Below, piece after piece: positions 8,806 to 16,569 of a stretch of 64,000 nt of DNA; position 1 is the first letter of the stretch; every line of letters starts with the position of its first letter. This stretch comes from Bowmanella denitrificans (lineage in GTDB: Bacteria > Pseudomonadota > Gammaproteobacteria > Enterobacterales > Alteromonadaceae), in NCBI RefSeq assembly GCF_039522935.1, contig NZ_BAAAEI010000021.1, positions 62,001 through 126,000 on the forward strand, written 5' to 3'. The translations under genes were made by a program, and so were the position numbers. Under the pieces are notes generated by a model. The model did no database searches. It saw only the letters and a program-made list of their open reading frames with translations, and was not told the origin of the DNA.

Positions 8806-9384
8806 CTATTTCTGTAACAGGGGCTGAATGACCTTATCAATCGCTTCCCTCGCCCTGAAGATACGTGACCGTACTGTACCCACAGGGCAATCCATAACGG
8901 TAGCGATCTCTTCATAGCTTAGCCCTTCCAGCTCACGTAGGGTAATTGCCATACGTAAATCTTCGGGCAGCTTGTCGACTGTGTCAAACAACAACTTTTC
9001 CATCTGTTCCGACATCAGCGTACGCTCAGGAGAACTATTCTCTTTAAGCGCATCGCTGCCGTCGTAAAAATCTGCTTCCTCTGCGTCCACATCATTGGCT
9101 GGCGGCTTCCTACCTTGAGCCACCAGATAATTCTTCGCACTGTTAACGGCTATTCGATATAACCAGGTATAAAAAGCACTTTCACCACGGAAACTGGGCA
9201 ATGCCCGGTATGCTTTGATAAAAGCTTCCTGAGTTACATCAGCTACATCACCAGTGTTCTTAACATATCGGGATACCAAGTGGGCGACCTTATGTTGGTA
9301 CTTAATGACCAAAAAATTAAACGCGTTTTTGTCGCCCTGCTGTACTTTCTCAACCAATTGTTGATCTGTAAATTGCTCGCTCAT
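8806..9384 (-). CDS. rpoE: RNA polymerase sigma factor RpoE (sigma-24)
   Basis: An ECF sigma factor controlling the envelope-stress regulon. The protein from the ATG at 9384 (MSEQFTDQQLVEKVQ...) has 192 residues and aligns along its whole length with E. coli RpoE (191). Region 2 shows VTQEAFIKAYRALPSFRGES and TWLYRIAVN; region 4 shows LRELEGLSYEEIATVMDCPVGTVRSRIFRAREAID. The frame stays open to 9435, but those 17 residues are absent from the family and begin almost at the predicted transcription start. AGAGGGG stands 11 bases before the chosen ATG. Confidence 0.97.
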   Translation of the reverse strand: MSEQFTDQQLVEKVQQGDKNAFNFLVIKYQHKVAHLVSRYVKNTGDVADVTQEAFIKAYRALPSFRGESAFYTWLYRIAVNSAKNYLVAQGRKPPANDVDAEEADFYDGSDALKENSSPERTLMSEQMEKLLFDTVDKLPEDLRMAITLRELEGLSYEEIATVMDCPVGTVRSRIFRAREAIDKVIQPLLQK

Positions 9385-9443
9385 CCGAGCCACATCCCCT
9401 CTTGAACCGCTTTTCTGATGCATTGGCTCTTGCAAGCACCTAA

Positions 9444-9471
9444 ATAGACACGAGGTCTGAAAAAAAGTTCG
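9444..9471 (-). promoter_or_regulatory. Sigma-E-type promoter in front of rpoE
   Basis: On the minus strand CGAACTT (-35; consensus GGAACTT) is followed by a 16-base spacer and TCTAT (-10; consensus TCTRA/TCAAA). The -10 is at 9444-9448 and the -35 ends at 9471. Transcription would start near 9437, about 50 bases before the rpoE ATG. E. coli rpoE also has an autoregulated sigma-E promoter, so the site fits the expected feedback. Confidence 0.65.
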
Positions 9472-9647
9472 AAATTATTTTTTAAACTTGCATCCAACAT
9501 GAACAACGTGCGGCTGACACGTAACCAACCGCATGCCAATCAAGTCGACAAGTCCCCAGCAAAAATTGGCCCGATACAGGAATTCATACCAAACCCGCAA
9601 GATATAGTATCATGCCCAAACTCAATGAAACCTGAACAGTTTACCTC

Positions 9648-11255
9648 ATGCATCAAGCGGTTGAACATCAATGTGATCTTTTAATCATAGGCAGCGGCGC
9701 AGCAGGCCTGAGTTTGGCGTTAAAAATGGCTCAGCAGTGTCGAATCATTGTCCTGAGTAAGAGTGTTGTTGGTGAAGGTTCAACCATGTATGCACAAGGT
9801 GGCATTGCCGCGGTATTTGACGAAACCGACTCAATAGATTCCCATGTGGAAGATACCATGGTGGCTGGTGCCGGGCTGTGTGAGCGTGCTGCGGTGGAAT
9901 TTACCGCGGGTAACGCCAAGCAGGCCATGCAGTGGTTGATCAATTTTGGCGTTCCTTTTGATCAGGAAACGGATGAACAAGGGGAAGCGCGCTACCACCT
10001 GACCCGCGAGGGCGGGCACAGTCACAGACGCATCCTGCATGCCGCCGATGCGACCGGTAAGGCAGTGCAAACCACCCTGATAGATGCTGTGCGTCAGCAC
10101 CCCAATATTCAGTTGTTTGAGCGGTACAATGCGGTTGATTTGATCAAAAGCCGGCTAAACACCAACAGAGTGCTGGGAGCTTATACCTGGAACCGCAATC
10201 TGGAACAGGTGGAAGTGATTCGAAGTCGCTTTGTGGCCCTGGCCACTGGTGGTGCCAGTAAAGTGTACCAATACACCTCCAACCCGGATGTGTCCAGTGG
10301 TGATGGTATTGCCATGGCCTGGCGGGCCGGATGCCGGGTAGCCAATATGGAATTTAATCAGTTCCATCCCACCTGCTTGTATCACCCCCAGGCGCGTAAT
10401 TTTCTTATTACCGAGGCCTTACGTGGTGAAGGGGCTTACCTGACCCATGCCGACGGCACCCGCTTTATGCATAAGTTTCATGAACTGGCGGAACTCGCCC
10501 CGCGTGATGTGGTGGCTCGTGCTATCGACTTTGAAATGAAGCGTTTGGGTGCTGACTGTATGTACCTGGACATTCGTCACAAGCCTGCCGACTTTGTTAT
10601 AAAGCACTTCCCTACTATTTATCGCAAATGTCGCTCTCTGGGCATAGATATTACCCGTGAGCCGATTCCGGTGGTACCTGCCGCTCACTACAGCTGCGGC
10701 GGCGTAATGACAGACTTCGATGCGCGAACCGATGTTGAAAATCTTTATGCCATCGGTGAAGTGGCCTATACCGGTTTACATGGCGCCAATCGCATGGCCA
10801 GCAACTCCCTGCTGGAATGTGTGGTATTTGCCAGAGCCGCAGCCCGACATATTCAGGCCAGACTGCAGCAGCAAGATATATACGAAGACATTGCACCCTG
10901 GGATGAAAGCCAGGTGAGTAATTCTGATGAAGAAGTGGTAATTCAGCATAACTGGCATGAGCTTCGTCTGTTTATGTGGGATTACGTAGGCATAGTACGC
11001 ACCAATAAACGCCTCGAACGGGCTATGCGCAGGATAGAATTGCTTAAGCAGGAAATTGACGAGTACTACAGTAATTTCAGAGTAGGCAACAATTTGCTGG
11101 AGCTTCGTAATCTGGTGACCGTTTCTGAGCTGATTGTGCGATGCGCTATGTTACGCAAGGAAAGCCGCGGACTGCATTACAATCTGGACTACCCCGATCT
11201 GCAGGACAACCCTCAACCATCTGTCCTTATTCCTGAGCGTTATCAAGCCAGCTAG
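9648..11255 (+). CDS. nadB: L-aspartate oxidase
   Basis: Oxidises L-aspartate to iminoaspartate with FAD, the first step of de novo NAD synthesis. The FAD-binding GSGAAGLSLALKMAQ is near residues 16-30. Family motifs YAQGGIAAVFDETDSIDSHVEDT, HLTREGGHSHRRILHAADATG and HGANRMASNSLLEC are intact. Length of 535 matches E. coli NadB (540). It is transcribed divergently from rpoE, as in enterobacteria. The 263-base gap to rpoE holds the sigma-E promoter; no convincing nadB promoter was found beyond a TATAGT at 9603-9608 without a good -35. Confidence 0.97.
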   Translation: MHQAVEHQCDLLIIGSGAAGLSLALKMAQQCRIIVLSKSVVGEGSTMYAQGGIAAVFDETDSIDSHVEDTMVAGAGLCERAAVEFTAGNAKQAMQWLINFGVPFDQETDEQGEARYHLTREGGHSHRRILHAADATGKAVQTTLIDAVRQHPNIQLFERYNAVDLIKSRLNTNRVLGAYTWNRNLEQVEVIRSRFVALATGGASKVYQYTSNPDVSSGDGIAMAWRAGCRVANMEFNQFHPTCLYHPQARNFLITEALRGEGAYLTHADGTRFMHKFHELAELAPRDVVARAIDFEMKRLGADCMYLDIRHKPADFVIKHFPTIYRKCRSLGIDITREPIPVVPAAHYSCGGVMTDFDARTDVENLYAIGEVAYTGLHGANRMASNSLLECVVFARAAARHIQARLQQQDIYEDIAPWDESQVSNSDEEVVIQHNWHELRLFMWDYVGIVRTNKRLERAMRRIELLKQEIDEYYSNFRVGNNLLELRNLVTVSELIVRCAMLRKESRGLHYNLDYPDLQDNPQPSVLIPERYQAS

Positions 11256-11276
11256 ATAAGGCTTTATTGATGGAAC

Positions 11277-11301
11277 GAAGCGGAGAATTTATCTCCGCTT
11301 C
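11277..11301. terminator. Hairpin between convergent nadB and MaoC-like gene
   Basis: A perfect 10-bp stem (GAAGCGGAGA / TCTCCGCTTC) encloses a 5-base loop 22 bases after the nadB stop and 17 bases before the end of the convergent gene. There is no clear T-run on either side, so it may stop transcription in both directions or simply protect 3' ends. Confidence 0.5.
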
Positions 11302-11317
11302 ACATCGGTTGACCAGT

Positions 11318-12178
11318 TTAATGTGGGGCCACTACAACCTGATATTTTCCACTCAAATGTAAATCCTGACCATCGGCAGATCCCAAGGTGAAGCTGCCAC
11401 CATTCTCACCCTCTTCAGAATGAAAACTGACTTCACAAGGTAAAAATACCGGTTTGCGAAAACTGACACTCAGGCTGTAAGCCTCTCCAAGCAATGGTGC
11501 CAACGCGGTAATACAGCGCGCCTTACTCCACATGCCATGAATAATTTGCGATTTAAAGCCAAAGAAACGCGCCGACCAGGGATACAAGTGGATGGGGTTA
11601 TAATCACCCGATACCTTGGCATACTGACGACCCAAACTGGCATCCAGATGCCAGAGTTGTCCTGCAGGTAAATTGGCTGAGCTGGAAGCTAGGCTTCTTT
11701 TCGGCAAATCCCCCTGTCTTACAAGACTGACACTGCGCCCCTGCCAAACCATCTCCTCGCCCACCTGAATATCCGTCAGCAGCGAAAACTGCCAGCCAAG
11801 CCGGTGGCGGCGCAACTTATCGAAGCGACAACTAATAGACAACTTCTCATGGCGGCTAACGGGTCGGTACTGGGTGATATGATTCTCCATATGCACCAGC
11901 CCCATGACTTTGAAAGGAAAACCTTTATCCAGCAATAAGCCGAGGTGAAGTGGTAAAGCCAGACAATGCAGCCAGCACGGATGCACCTGTTCTTTATCCC
12001 AGGCCAACAGTTCATGATACTCGTCGAGTTTATCGGAATCGGCTTTTAATCCTTCACAGCGCAATACCAATTCAGGGAGCTGCGGCGCAGGAGCCTGCTG
12101 ACCAGATTTAACCGCTGCCCGAAGTAACATGGCGGGTACTTTGGGCAAAGATTCCGGGGTAAATTGTCTGATATTCAT
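11318..12178 (-). CDS. MaoC-like (hotdog-fold) dehydratase family protein
   Basis: Resembles double-hotdog MaoC/PaaZ-type enoyl hydratases. The C-terminal half carries the hydratase-2 pattern DYNPIHLYPWSARFFGFKSQIIHGM, with the catalytic D and H about five residues apart. The N-terminal half (residues 60-170) would be the degenerate first hotdog. The ATG at 12178 follows GGAGG by 7 bases and gives 286 residues; a longer frame reaches 12226. It overlaps the end of ygfX by 4 bases (ATGA). Substrate is unknown, probably an acyl-CoA or acyl-ACP. Confidence 0.8.
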   Translation of the reverse strand: MNIRQFTPESLPKVPAMLLRAAVKSGQQAPAPQLPELVLRCEGLKADSDKLDEYHELLAWDKEQVHPCWLHCLALPLHLGLLLDKGFPFKVMGLVHMENHITQYRPVSRHEKLSISCRFDKLRRHRLGWQFSLLTDIQVGEEMVWQGRSVSLVRQGDLPKRSLASSSANLPAGQLWHLDASLGRQYAKVSGDYNPIHLYPWSARFFGFKSQIIHGMWSKARCITALAPLLGEAYSLSVSFRKPVFLPCEVSFHSEEGENGGSFTLGSADGQDLHLSGKYQVVVAPH

Positions 12179-12618
12179 CTGTTGCCCTCCAAATCGGGGT
12201 GAACGCCTTGGCTGATTATACGACATAAACGACGATAGTCGGCGACTGATACGGCATCGCGAAACACACAGAGGTATTGGCGCTGATGCTTATCAAATGC
12301 ATCATGCAATGAGATAAACACTAACCAGGCCGTAACCCGGCTTGAGGATGAAATCTGCATTAAGCCGGATGGTTGTTCATCCAGCCATTGCCAGTCTCCT
12401 TGCTCGGACAGACTGAAAATACGAACTTGCTGAGGTTGTTTCAAGCGACGGTACAGCAAATATAATAAAAACAATGTAACCAGTGTTTGCCAACACCATT
12501 GCCAGGGCAAAACCTGCGCTTGCCAGCACCACACAGAGGCGATCAACAGGCCGTACAAGCCGGCCAGACATCGCTGTTGTAATTCTGAATGACCTAGCTC
12601 AATCCTATACTTTGACAC
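12175..12618 (-). CDS. ygfX: YgfX/CptA-type membrane protein
   Basis: A 147-residue protein with two closely spaced N-terminal membrane helices (about residues 19-34 and 38-56) and a cytoplasmic tail. Sequence similarity to E. coli YgfX is low, but position decides the call: it overlaps the end of sdhE by 14 bases, the same pair as E. coli sdhE-ygfX. YgfX has been described as a membrane toxin acting on cytoskeletal proteins and also as an SdhE partner; the toxin role is disputed. Confidence 0.75.
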   Translation of the reverse strand: MSKYRIELGHSELQQRCLAGLYGLLIASVWCWQAQVLPWQWCWQTLVTLFLLYLLYRRLKQPQQVRIFSLSEQGDWQWLDEQPSGLMQISSSSRVTAWLVFISLHDAFDKHQRQYLCVFRDAVSVADYRRLCRIISQGVHPDLEGNR

Positions 12619-12856
12619 GATTAACTATGGTCCCGACCATAGCGGCCAGCATAGGATCATCACATTGCTGATGGCCCATTACCCAGGCAAACAGATCCGG
12701 GTCATCACAAGTCAGTAACCGCTCAAAGGTTTCCTTGTCGTCATCGGTCAATTCACTGAACGCCTCATCAAAAAAAGGTTGAAACAGTACGTCCAACTCC
12801 AGCATGCCACGGCGACATGCCCAGCGGATCCGGTTGACTCTTTGCATCGTAAACAT
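12605..12856 (-). CDS. sdhE: FAD assembly factor SdhE
   Basis: An 83-residue helical protein that promotes covalent flavinylation of succinate dehydrogenase SdhA. The essential RGxxE motif is visible in WACRRGMLELD, and the typical CDDPDLFAWVMGH segment follows. It stands back to back with ygfZ, as in E. coli (ygfY/ygfZ). The start may be either the first Met or the Met at residue 4. Confidence 0.95.
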   Translation of the reverse strand: MFTMQRVNRIRWACRRGMLELDVLFQPFFDEAFSELTDDDKETFERLLTCDDPDLFAWVMGHQQCDDPMLAAMVGTIVNRVKV

Positions 12857-12978
12857 CCTGCCCTCTCTTTAACAACTTTGTGGGTTGCCTGCATATTAAC
12901 TCAATTCACCAAACTGATCTTGTTTAACCTAAGCTTTACCCCCATGATCCCGGCATTGCTGACAATTGCTGACTTTTC

Positions 12979-13941
12979 ATGCCTTCAATTCAATCTATTG
13001 CCAATAGCACAAGCTTACCGACAAATTTTGTCATCCCCCTTAGCCAGATTTCCCTGCTTCAGGCCAGCGGTGAAGACAGACTGAAATATCTGCAAGGCCA
13101 GTTAACCCAGGATCTTGAGCGCTTAACCGCAGATAAAGCCATGTACGCCTGCCATTGTGATGCCAAAGGGAAGGCCTGGGCTTTGTATCAGGTGTTTAGC
13201 CAGGGCGAAGAGATTTTTATGTTGAGCGACAGTGAAGCAATAGAGAAATCGCTGCCGGAGCTGAAAAAATATGCGGTATTTTCCAAAGTCGCATTAACCA
13301 AAACCGATTTAACCTGGTTTGGTATTGCCGGGCCAAATCCAGAAGCCTGGCTGACAAAGCAGGGTTGTCAGTTACCGCAAACCCATCTTGGCATCAGTTG
13401 CACCGACAGATCCGTGATCATAAGACAAGACAGCCCGGACATTCGCTATATAGTGGGTTTGCATGAACCACTGTCTACCCAGATCGTTGAGACGCTGTCA
13501 GAGCACCTTTATACGGAAAATCTCTGGCAGGTGCTGGATATTCAGGCCGGTCTGCCAAAACTTAATGCACAAACCAGTGCCGAGTTTGTGCCACAGATGG
13601 TGAATATGCAGGCCCTGGATGCCATAAGTTTTACCAAAGGCTGCTATATGGGTCAGGAAACCGTGGCACGTACCCGTTACCTGGGTAAAAACAAACGGGC
13701 AGCCTACATTCTTCATGCCAGGCATGCGACCGATATGACGCCTGGCGATGCATTGGAAGTACAGCTTGAGGAAAACTGGCGCCGCAGCGGCACTGTGTTA
13801 AGCTGTGCGACGTTAAGCGAAGAGACTTGGCTGCTGGCTGTATTACCTAACGATACGCAAACTGGTACCTTACTACGCAGCAAGCAACAACCTGACGTGC
13901 TGTTCGAGGTGTTACCTCTTCCCTATTCACTTGAAAATTAA
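12979..13941 (+). CDS. ygfZ: tRNA-modifying / Fe-S cluster repair protein YgfZ
   Basis: A 320-residue folate-binding protein related to the GcvT aminomethyltransferase. The family signature KGCYMGQETVARTRYLG, with the conserved Cys, starts near residue 219. YgfZ uses tetrahydrofolate to support some Fe-S enzymes such as MiaB. It is divergent from sdhE across a 122-base gap. The SlyD-like gene follows 12 bases downstream. Confidence 0.95.
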   Translation: MPSIQSIANSTSLPTNFVIPLSQISLLQASGEDRLKYLQGQLTQDLERLTADKAMYACHCDAKGKAWALYQVFSQGEEIFMLSDSEAIEKSLPELKKYAVFSKVALTKTDLTWFGIAGPNPEAWLTKQGCQLPQTHLGISCTDRSVIIRQDSPDIRYIVGLHEPLSTQIVETLSEHLYTENLWQVLDIQAGLPKLNAQTSAEFVPQMVNMQALDAISFTKGCYMGQETVARTRYLGKNKRAAYILHARHATDMTPGDALEVQLEENWRRSGTVLSCATLSEETWLLAVLPNDTQTGTLLRSKQQPDVLFEVLPLPYSLEN

Positions 13942-13953
13942 GGCTATCTATCC

Positions 13954-14439
13954 ATGAAAATTGCCCCAAACAAAGTTGTAACCATGCACTACACCGTCAG
14001 TACCACAGAAGATGTGCAGATTGACTCTTCCCGTGACGGCAAGCCCATGAGTTTTTTGCATGGTCAGCATTTTCTGATCCAGGGGCTGGAAGACGCTCTG
14101 CTGGACAAACAAGCCGGTGATAAGTTTGTTACCGAAGTAGAACCTGCCAACGCCTATGGCGAGCGTCACGACGAACTGATCCAACTGGTTCCCAAGTCTA
14201 TGTTTGAAGGCATGGACGTGGAAGTGGGTATGCAGTTTCGCGCCACCACAGATGACGGTGAACAGTCGGTGATGATTATTGATATCACTGATGACGAGGT
14301 GGTGGTAGATGGTAACCATCCGCTGTCAGGTGTGACCCTGAAATTTGATGTAGAGGTACTTGAGGTACGTGACGCCACCGAACAGGAACTGGCCCATGGC
14401 CATGTGCACGGCGAAGGCGGCTGCGGCCACGAACACTAA
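13954..14439 (+). CDS. FKBP-type peptidyl-prolyl cis-trans isomerase, SlyD-like
   Basis: A 161-residue FKBP with an inserted IF chaperone domain. Visible features are SFLHGQHFLIQGLEDALLDKQAGD at the start, EPANAYGERHDELIQLVPKSMF, the VVVDGNHPLSG motif, and a short His/Cys tail (HGHVHGEGGCGHEH) that should bind nickel or zinc. E. coli SlyD is longer (196) because of its metal-binding tail. It could also be called an SlpA/SlyD-class FKBP. It is probably cotranscribed with ygfZ. Confidence 0.92.
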   Translation: MKIAPNKVVTMHYTVSTTEDVQIDSSRDGKPMSFLHGQHFLIQGLEDALLDKQAGDKFVTEVEPANAYGERHDELIQLVPKSMFEGMDVEVGMQFRATTDDGEQSVMIIDITDDEVVVDGNHPLSGVTLKFDVEVLEVRDATEQELAHGHVHGEGGCGHEH

Positions 14440-14484
14440 TTAAATTCTGTTCTCGCAGAGGCGCAGAAATCGCTGAGAGATGAA

Positions 14485-14874
14485 TCAGGAAACTAGTCCA
14501 TTGACAATCCTAACAATGCCCTCTCTCATCGTTGCTGCGCCAAAATTCAATACGTACCCAAGCTTTATTCCTGTTAACTTCAGGTAGGTCAGCAGCTGTT
14601 TTTTATGCTGATTGTGTATGTCACTGACAGATTTTAACTCCAGTAAAACCTTGTCTTCCACTATCAAATCCACTCTGAATCCTTCGTCGAATTGGATCCC
14701 GCGAATAACAATGGGAACGACCGATTGACGTTCCACCTTATACCCTTCTTTAGCCAATGCATCAGCCAACACGACCTCGTAGACCGATTCGAACAGTCCA
14801 GGACCAACCTCTTTATGTAAAGCTATTGCATGGTGAATAATTCGGCTTCCCAATTGATTTTCGGTCAGATGCAA
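14485..14874 (-). CDS. GxxExxY family protein
   Basis: A 129-residue protein of the GxxExxY family. The naming motif is seen in GPGLFESVYEVVLADAL near residue 23. The strand pattern FRVDLIVEDKVLLELKSV, with D, E and LK spaced as in PD-(D/E)XK nuclease folds, follows. Function is unknown. It shares most motifs with the copy at 62025-62399 (LHKxxGPGLxESxYE, VDLxVEDxVxLELK, LTYLKL, LNFxxxxxxxGIxRIxNG). Confidence 0.9.
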   Translation of the reverse strand: MHLTENQLGSRIIHHAIALHKEVGPGLFESVYEVVLADALAKEGYKVERQSVVPIVIRGIQFDEGFRVDLIVEDKVLLELKSVSDIHNQHKKQLLTYLKLTGIKLGYVLNFGAATMREGIVRIVNGLVS

Positions 14875-14923
14875 AATTAATGTCCTAGAATGGCTTCACT
14901 GGTATCGCAAAGTTTAGTCACGC

Positions 14924-14960
14924 CAAAACAAAAAACGGAGCGGTACTTCTACCACTCCGT
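14924..14960 (-). terminator. Rho-independent terminator of lysS
   Basis: On the minus strand an 11-bp stem (ACGGAGTGGTA / TACCGCTCCGT, one G-U pair) with a GAAG loop is followed by TTTTTTGTTTT. It lies about 40 bases past the lysS stop and upstream of the GxxExxY start, so it insulates that gene from lysS transcription. Confidence 0.85.
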
Positions 14961-14997
14961 GTTCACTGCGTCTCTGCGAGAGAGGCGTTTTTATTTA

Positions 14998-16539
14998 TTA
15001 AGATTCAGCCTGCGGGCGCATATGCGGGAACAGGATCACGTCTTTGATGGTGGGACTGTCGGTAAACAGCATCACCAGGCGGTCGATGCCAATACCCTCA
15101 CCTGCTGTTGGCGGTAAGCCGTATTCCAGCGCACGAATATAGTCATCATCGTAATGCATGGCTTCATCATCACCGGCTTCTTTCTCTTCTACCTGTTTGC
15201 GGAAACGGGCAGCCTGATCTTCGGCATCGTTGAGCTCAGAGAAACCATTAGCCAGCTCACGGCCGCCAACGAAGAATTCGAAGCGATCGGTAATAAAGGG
15301 GTTTTTATCGTTACGACGCGCCAGCGGTGACACTTCCCACGGATACTCAGTGATAAAGGTCGGCTGATCCAACTGCTCTTCGGCTGTCGCTTCGAAAATT
15401 TCGCACAGGTACTTGCCTGGGCCCCAAATACCGTCCACTTCCGGCTCTTTTATATGCAGCTTCTTGGCCATTGCTTTGAGGCTATCCATATTGTTCTGCG
15501 GATCGCGAATGGCGGCCTCATCGGCTTCTGGCCAGTATTTCAAAATGGCATCGCCCATGCTCAGACGGGTGAAGGGCTGGGCAAAGTCATAGCGCTTTTC
15601 GTTCAGTACATTACCATCTGCATCACGGATGGTATTAATGACTTCCGTGGTGCCTAATACATCCTGCGCCAAAGTACGCAGCATATCTTCGGTCAGGTCC
15701 ATCAAATCATGATAATCCGCATACGCCTGGTAGAACTCAATCATGGTGAACTCAGGATTATGGCGGGTAGACAAGCCTTCGTTGCGGAAGTTGCGGTTGA
15801 TTTCAAACACCCGCTCAAAGCCGCCCACCACCAAACGCTTCAGATAAAGCTCCGGGGCGATACGCAGATACATATCGATATCCAGTGCATTATGGTGTGT
15901 CACAAAAGGCTTGGCCGATGCACCACCTGGGATCACCTGCAACATCGGCGTTTCCACTTCCATAAAATCGCGTTCAGACAAGAACTTACGGATGCCGTTG
16001 ATAATCTTACTGCGCACTTTGAAGGTGTCACGGGTCTGCTGACTCATAATCAAATCAACATAGCGCTGGCGGTACTTGGTTTCCTGGTCAGCCAGGCCGT
16101 GGAACTTTTCAGGCAGCGGACGCAGCGACTTGGTCAGCAACTGATACTCGGCCATATCCACATACAGATCACCCTTGCCGGATTTATGCAGTGCACCACT
16201 GACGCCGATGATATCGCCGATATCCAAGGTGCCGTAACGCTGTTTAATATCCTGCTGTGTTTCTTTACTGGCATAGGCCTGAATGCGGCCTTTCATGTCC
16301 TGCAGCAGCAGGAAGGGGCCGCGCTTGGCCAGTATACGACCCGCCACACTCACCTGTGTATTCAGGCTAACCAGCTCTTCTTTGTCTTTATCACCAAAGA
16401 CATCCTGCAAATCCTGACTATAGTGCTCACGGCGGAACTCATTGGGGTGACCATTGGCCGGACAATTGCTGCGGATCTCGGCCAATTTGCCACGGCGCTC
16501 CGCAATCAATTTATTCTCATCTTGTTGAATGTCTGTCAT
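14998..16539 (-). CDS. lysS: Lysyl-tRNA synthetase (class II)
   Basis: Charges tRNA-Lys with lysine. The N-terminal OB-fold anticodon-binding domain (VSVAGRILAKRGPFLLLQDMKGRIQ) is at about residues 65-90. Class II motif 2 (FEINRNFRNEGLSTRHNPEFTMIEFYQAYADY) and motif 3 (GLPPTAGEGIGIDRLVMLFTDS) are intact. Length of 513 compares with 505 in E. coli. It follows prfB by 30 bases, the usual prfB-lysS pair. Confidence 0.98.
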   Translation of the reverse strand: MTDIQQDENKLIAERRGKLAEIRSNCPANGHPNEFRREHYSQDLQDVFGDKDKEELVSLNTQVSVAGRILAKRGPFLLLQDMKGRIQAYASKETQQDIKQRYGTLDIGDIIGVSGALHKSGKGDLYVDMAEYQLLTKSLRPLPEKFHGLADQETKYRQRYVDLIMSQQTRDTFKVRSKIINGIRKFLSERDFMEVETPMLQVIPGGASAKPFVTHHNALDIDMYLRIAPELYLKRLVVGGFERVFEINRNFRNEGLSTRHNPEFTMIEFYQAYADYHDLMDLTEDMLRTLAQDVLGTTEVINTIRDADGNVLNEKRYDFAQPFTRLSMGDAILKYWPEADEAAIRDPQNNMDSLKAMAKKLHIKEPEVDGIWGPGKYLCEIFEATAEEQLDQPTFITEYPWEVSPLARRNDKNPFITDRFEFFVGGRELANGFSELNDAEDQAARFRKQVEEKEAGDDEAMHYDDDYIRALEYGLPPTAGEGIGIDRLVMLFTDSPTIKDVILFPHMRPQAES

Positions 16540-16569
16540 CTGCTGTGTATTCCTGATTACTGATTGCGT

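Larger units (their letters stand above)
14450..14982. mobile_element. GxxExxY gene cassette bounded by imperfect inverted repeats, copy 1
   Basis: The GxxExxY gene at 14485-14874 is flanked by inverted arms at 14450-14466 (TTCTCGCAGAGGCGCAG) and 14966-14982 (reverse complement CTCTCGCAGAGACGCAG), 15 of 17 identical. A second, related cassette with the same layout lies at 61976-62471. No direct target duplication is obvious. The right arm lies between the lysS stop and the lysS terminator, so either the terminator belongs to the cassette or the true edge differs. Confidence 0.5.

Noticed and set aside
15709..16563. A long plus-strand ORF (284 residues) opposite lysS
   Set aside because: It lies wholly antisense to a clear lysyl-tRNA synthetase and matches no family.
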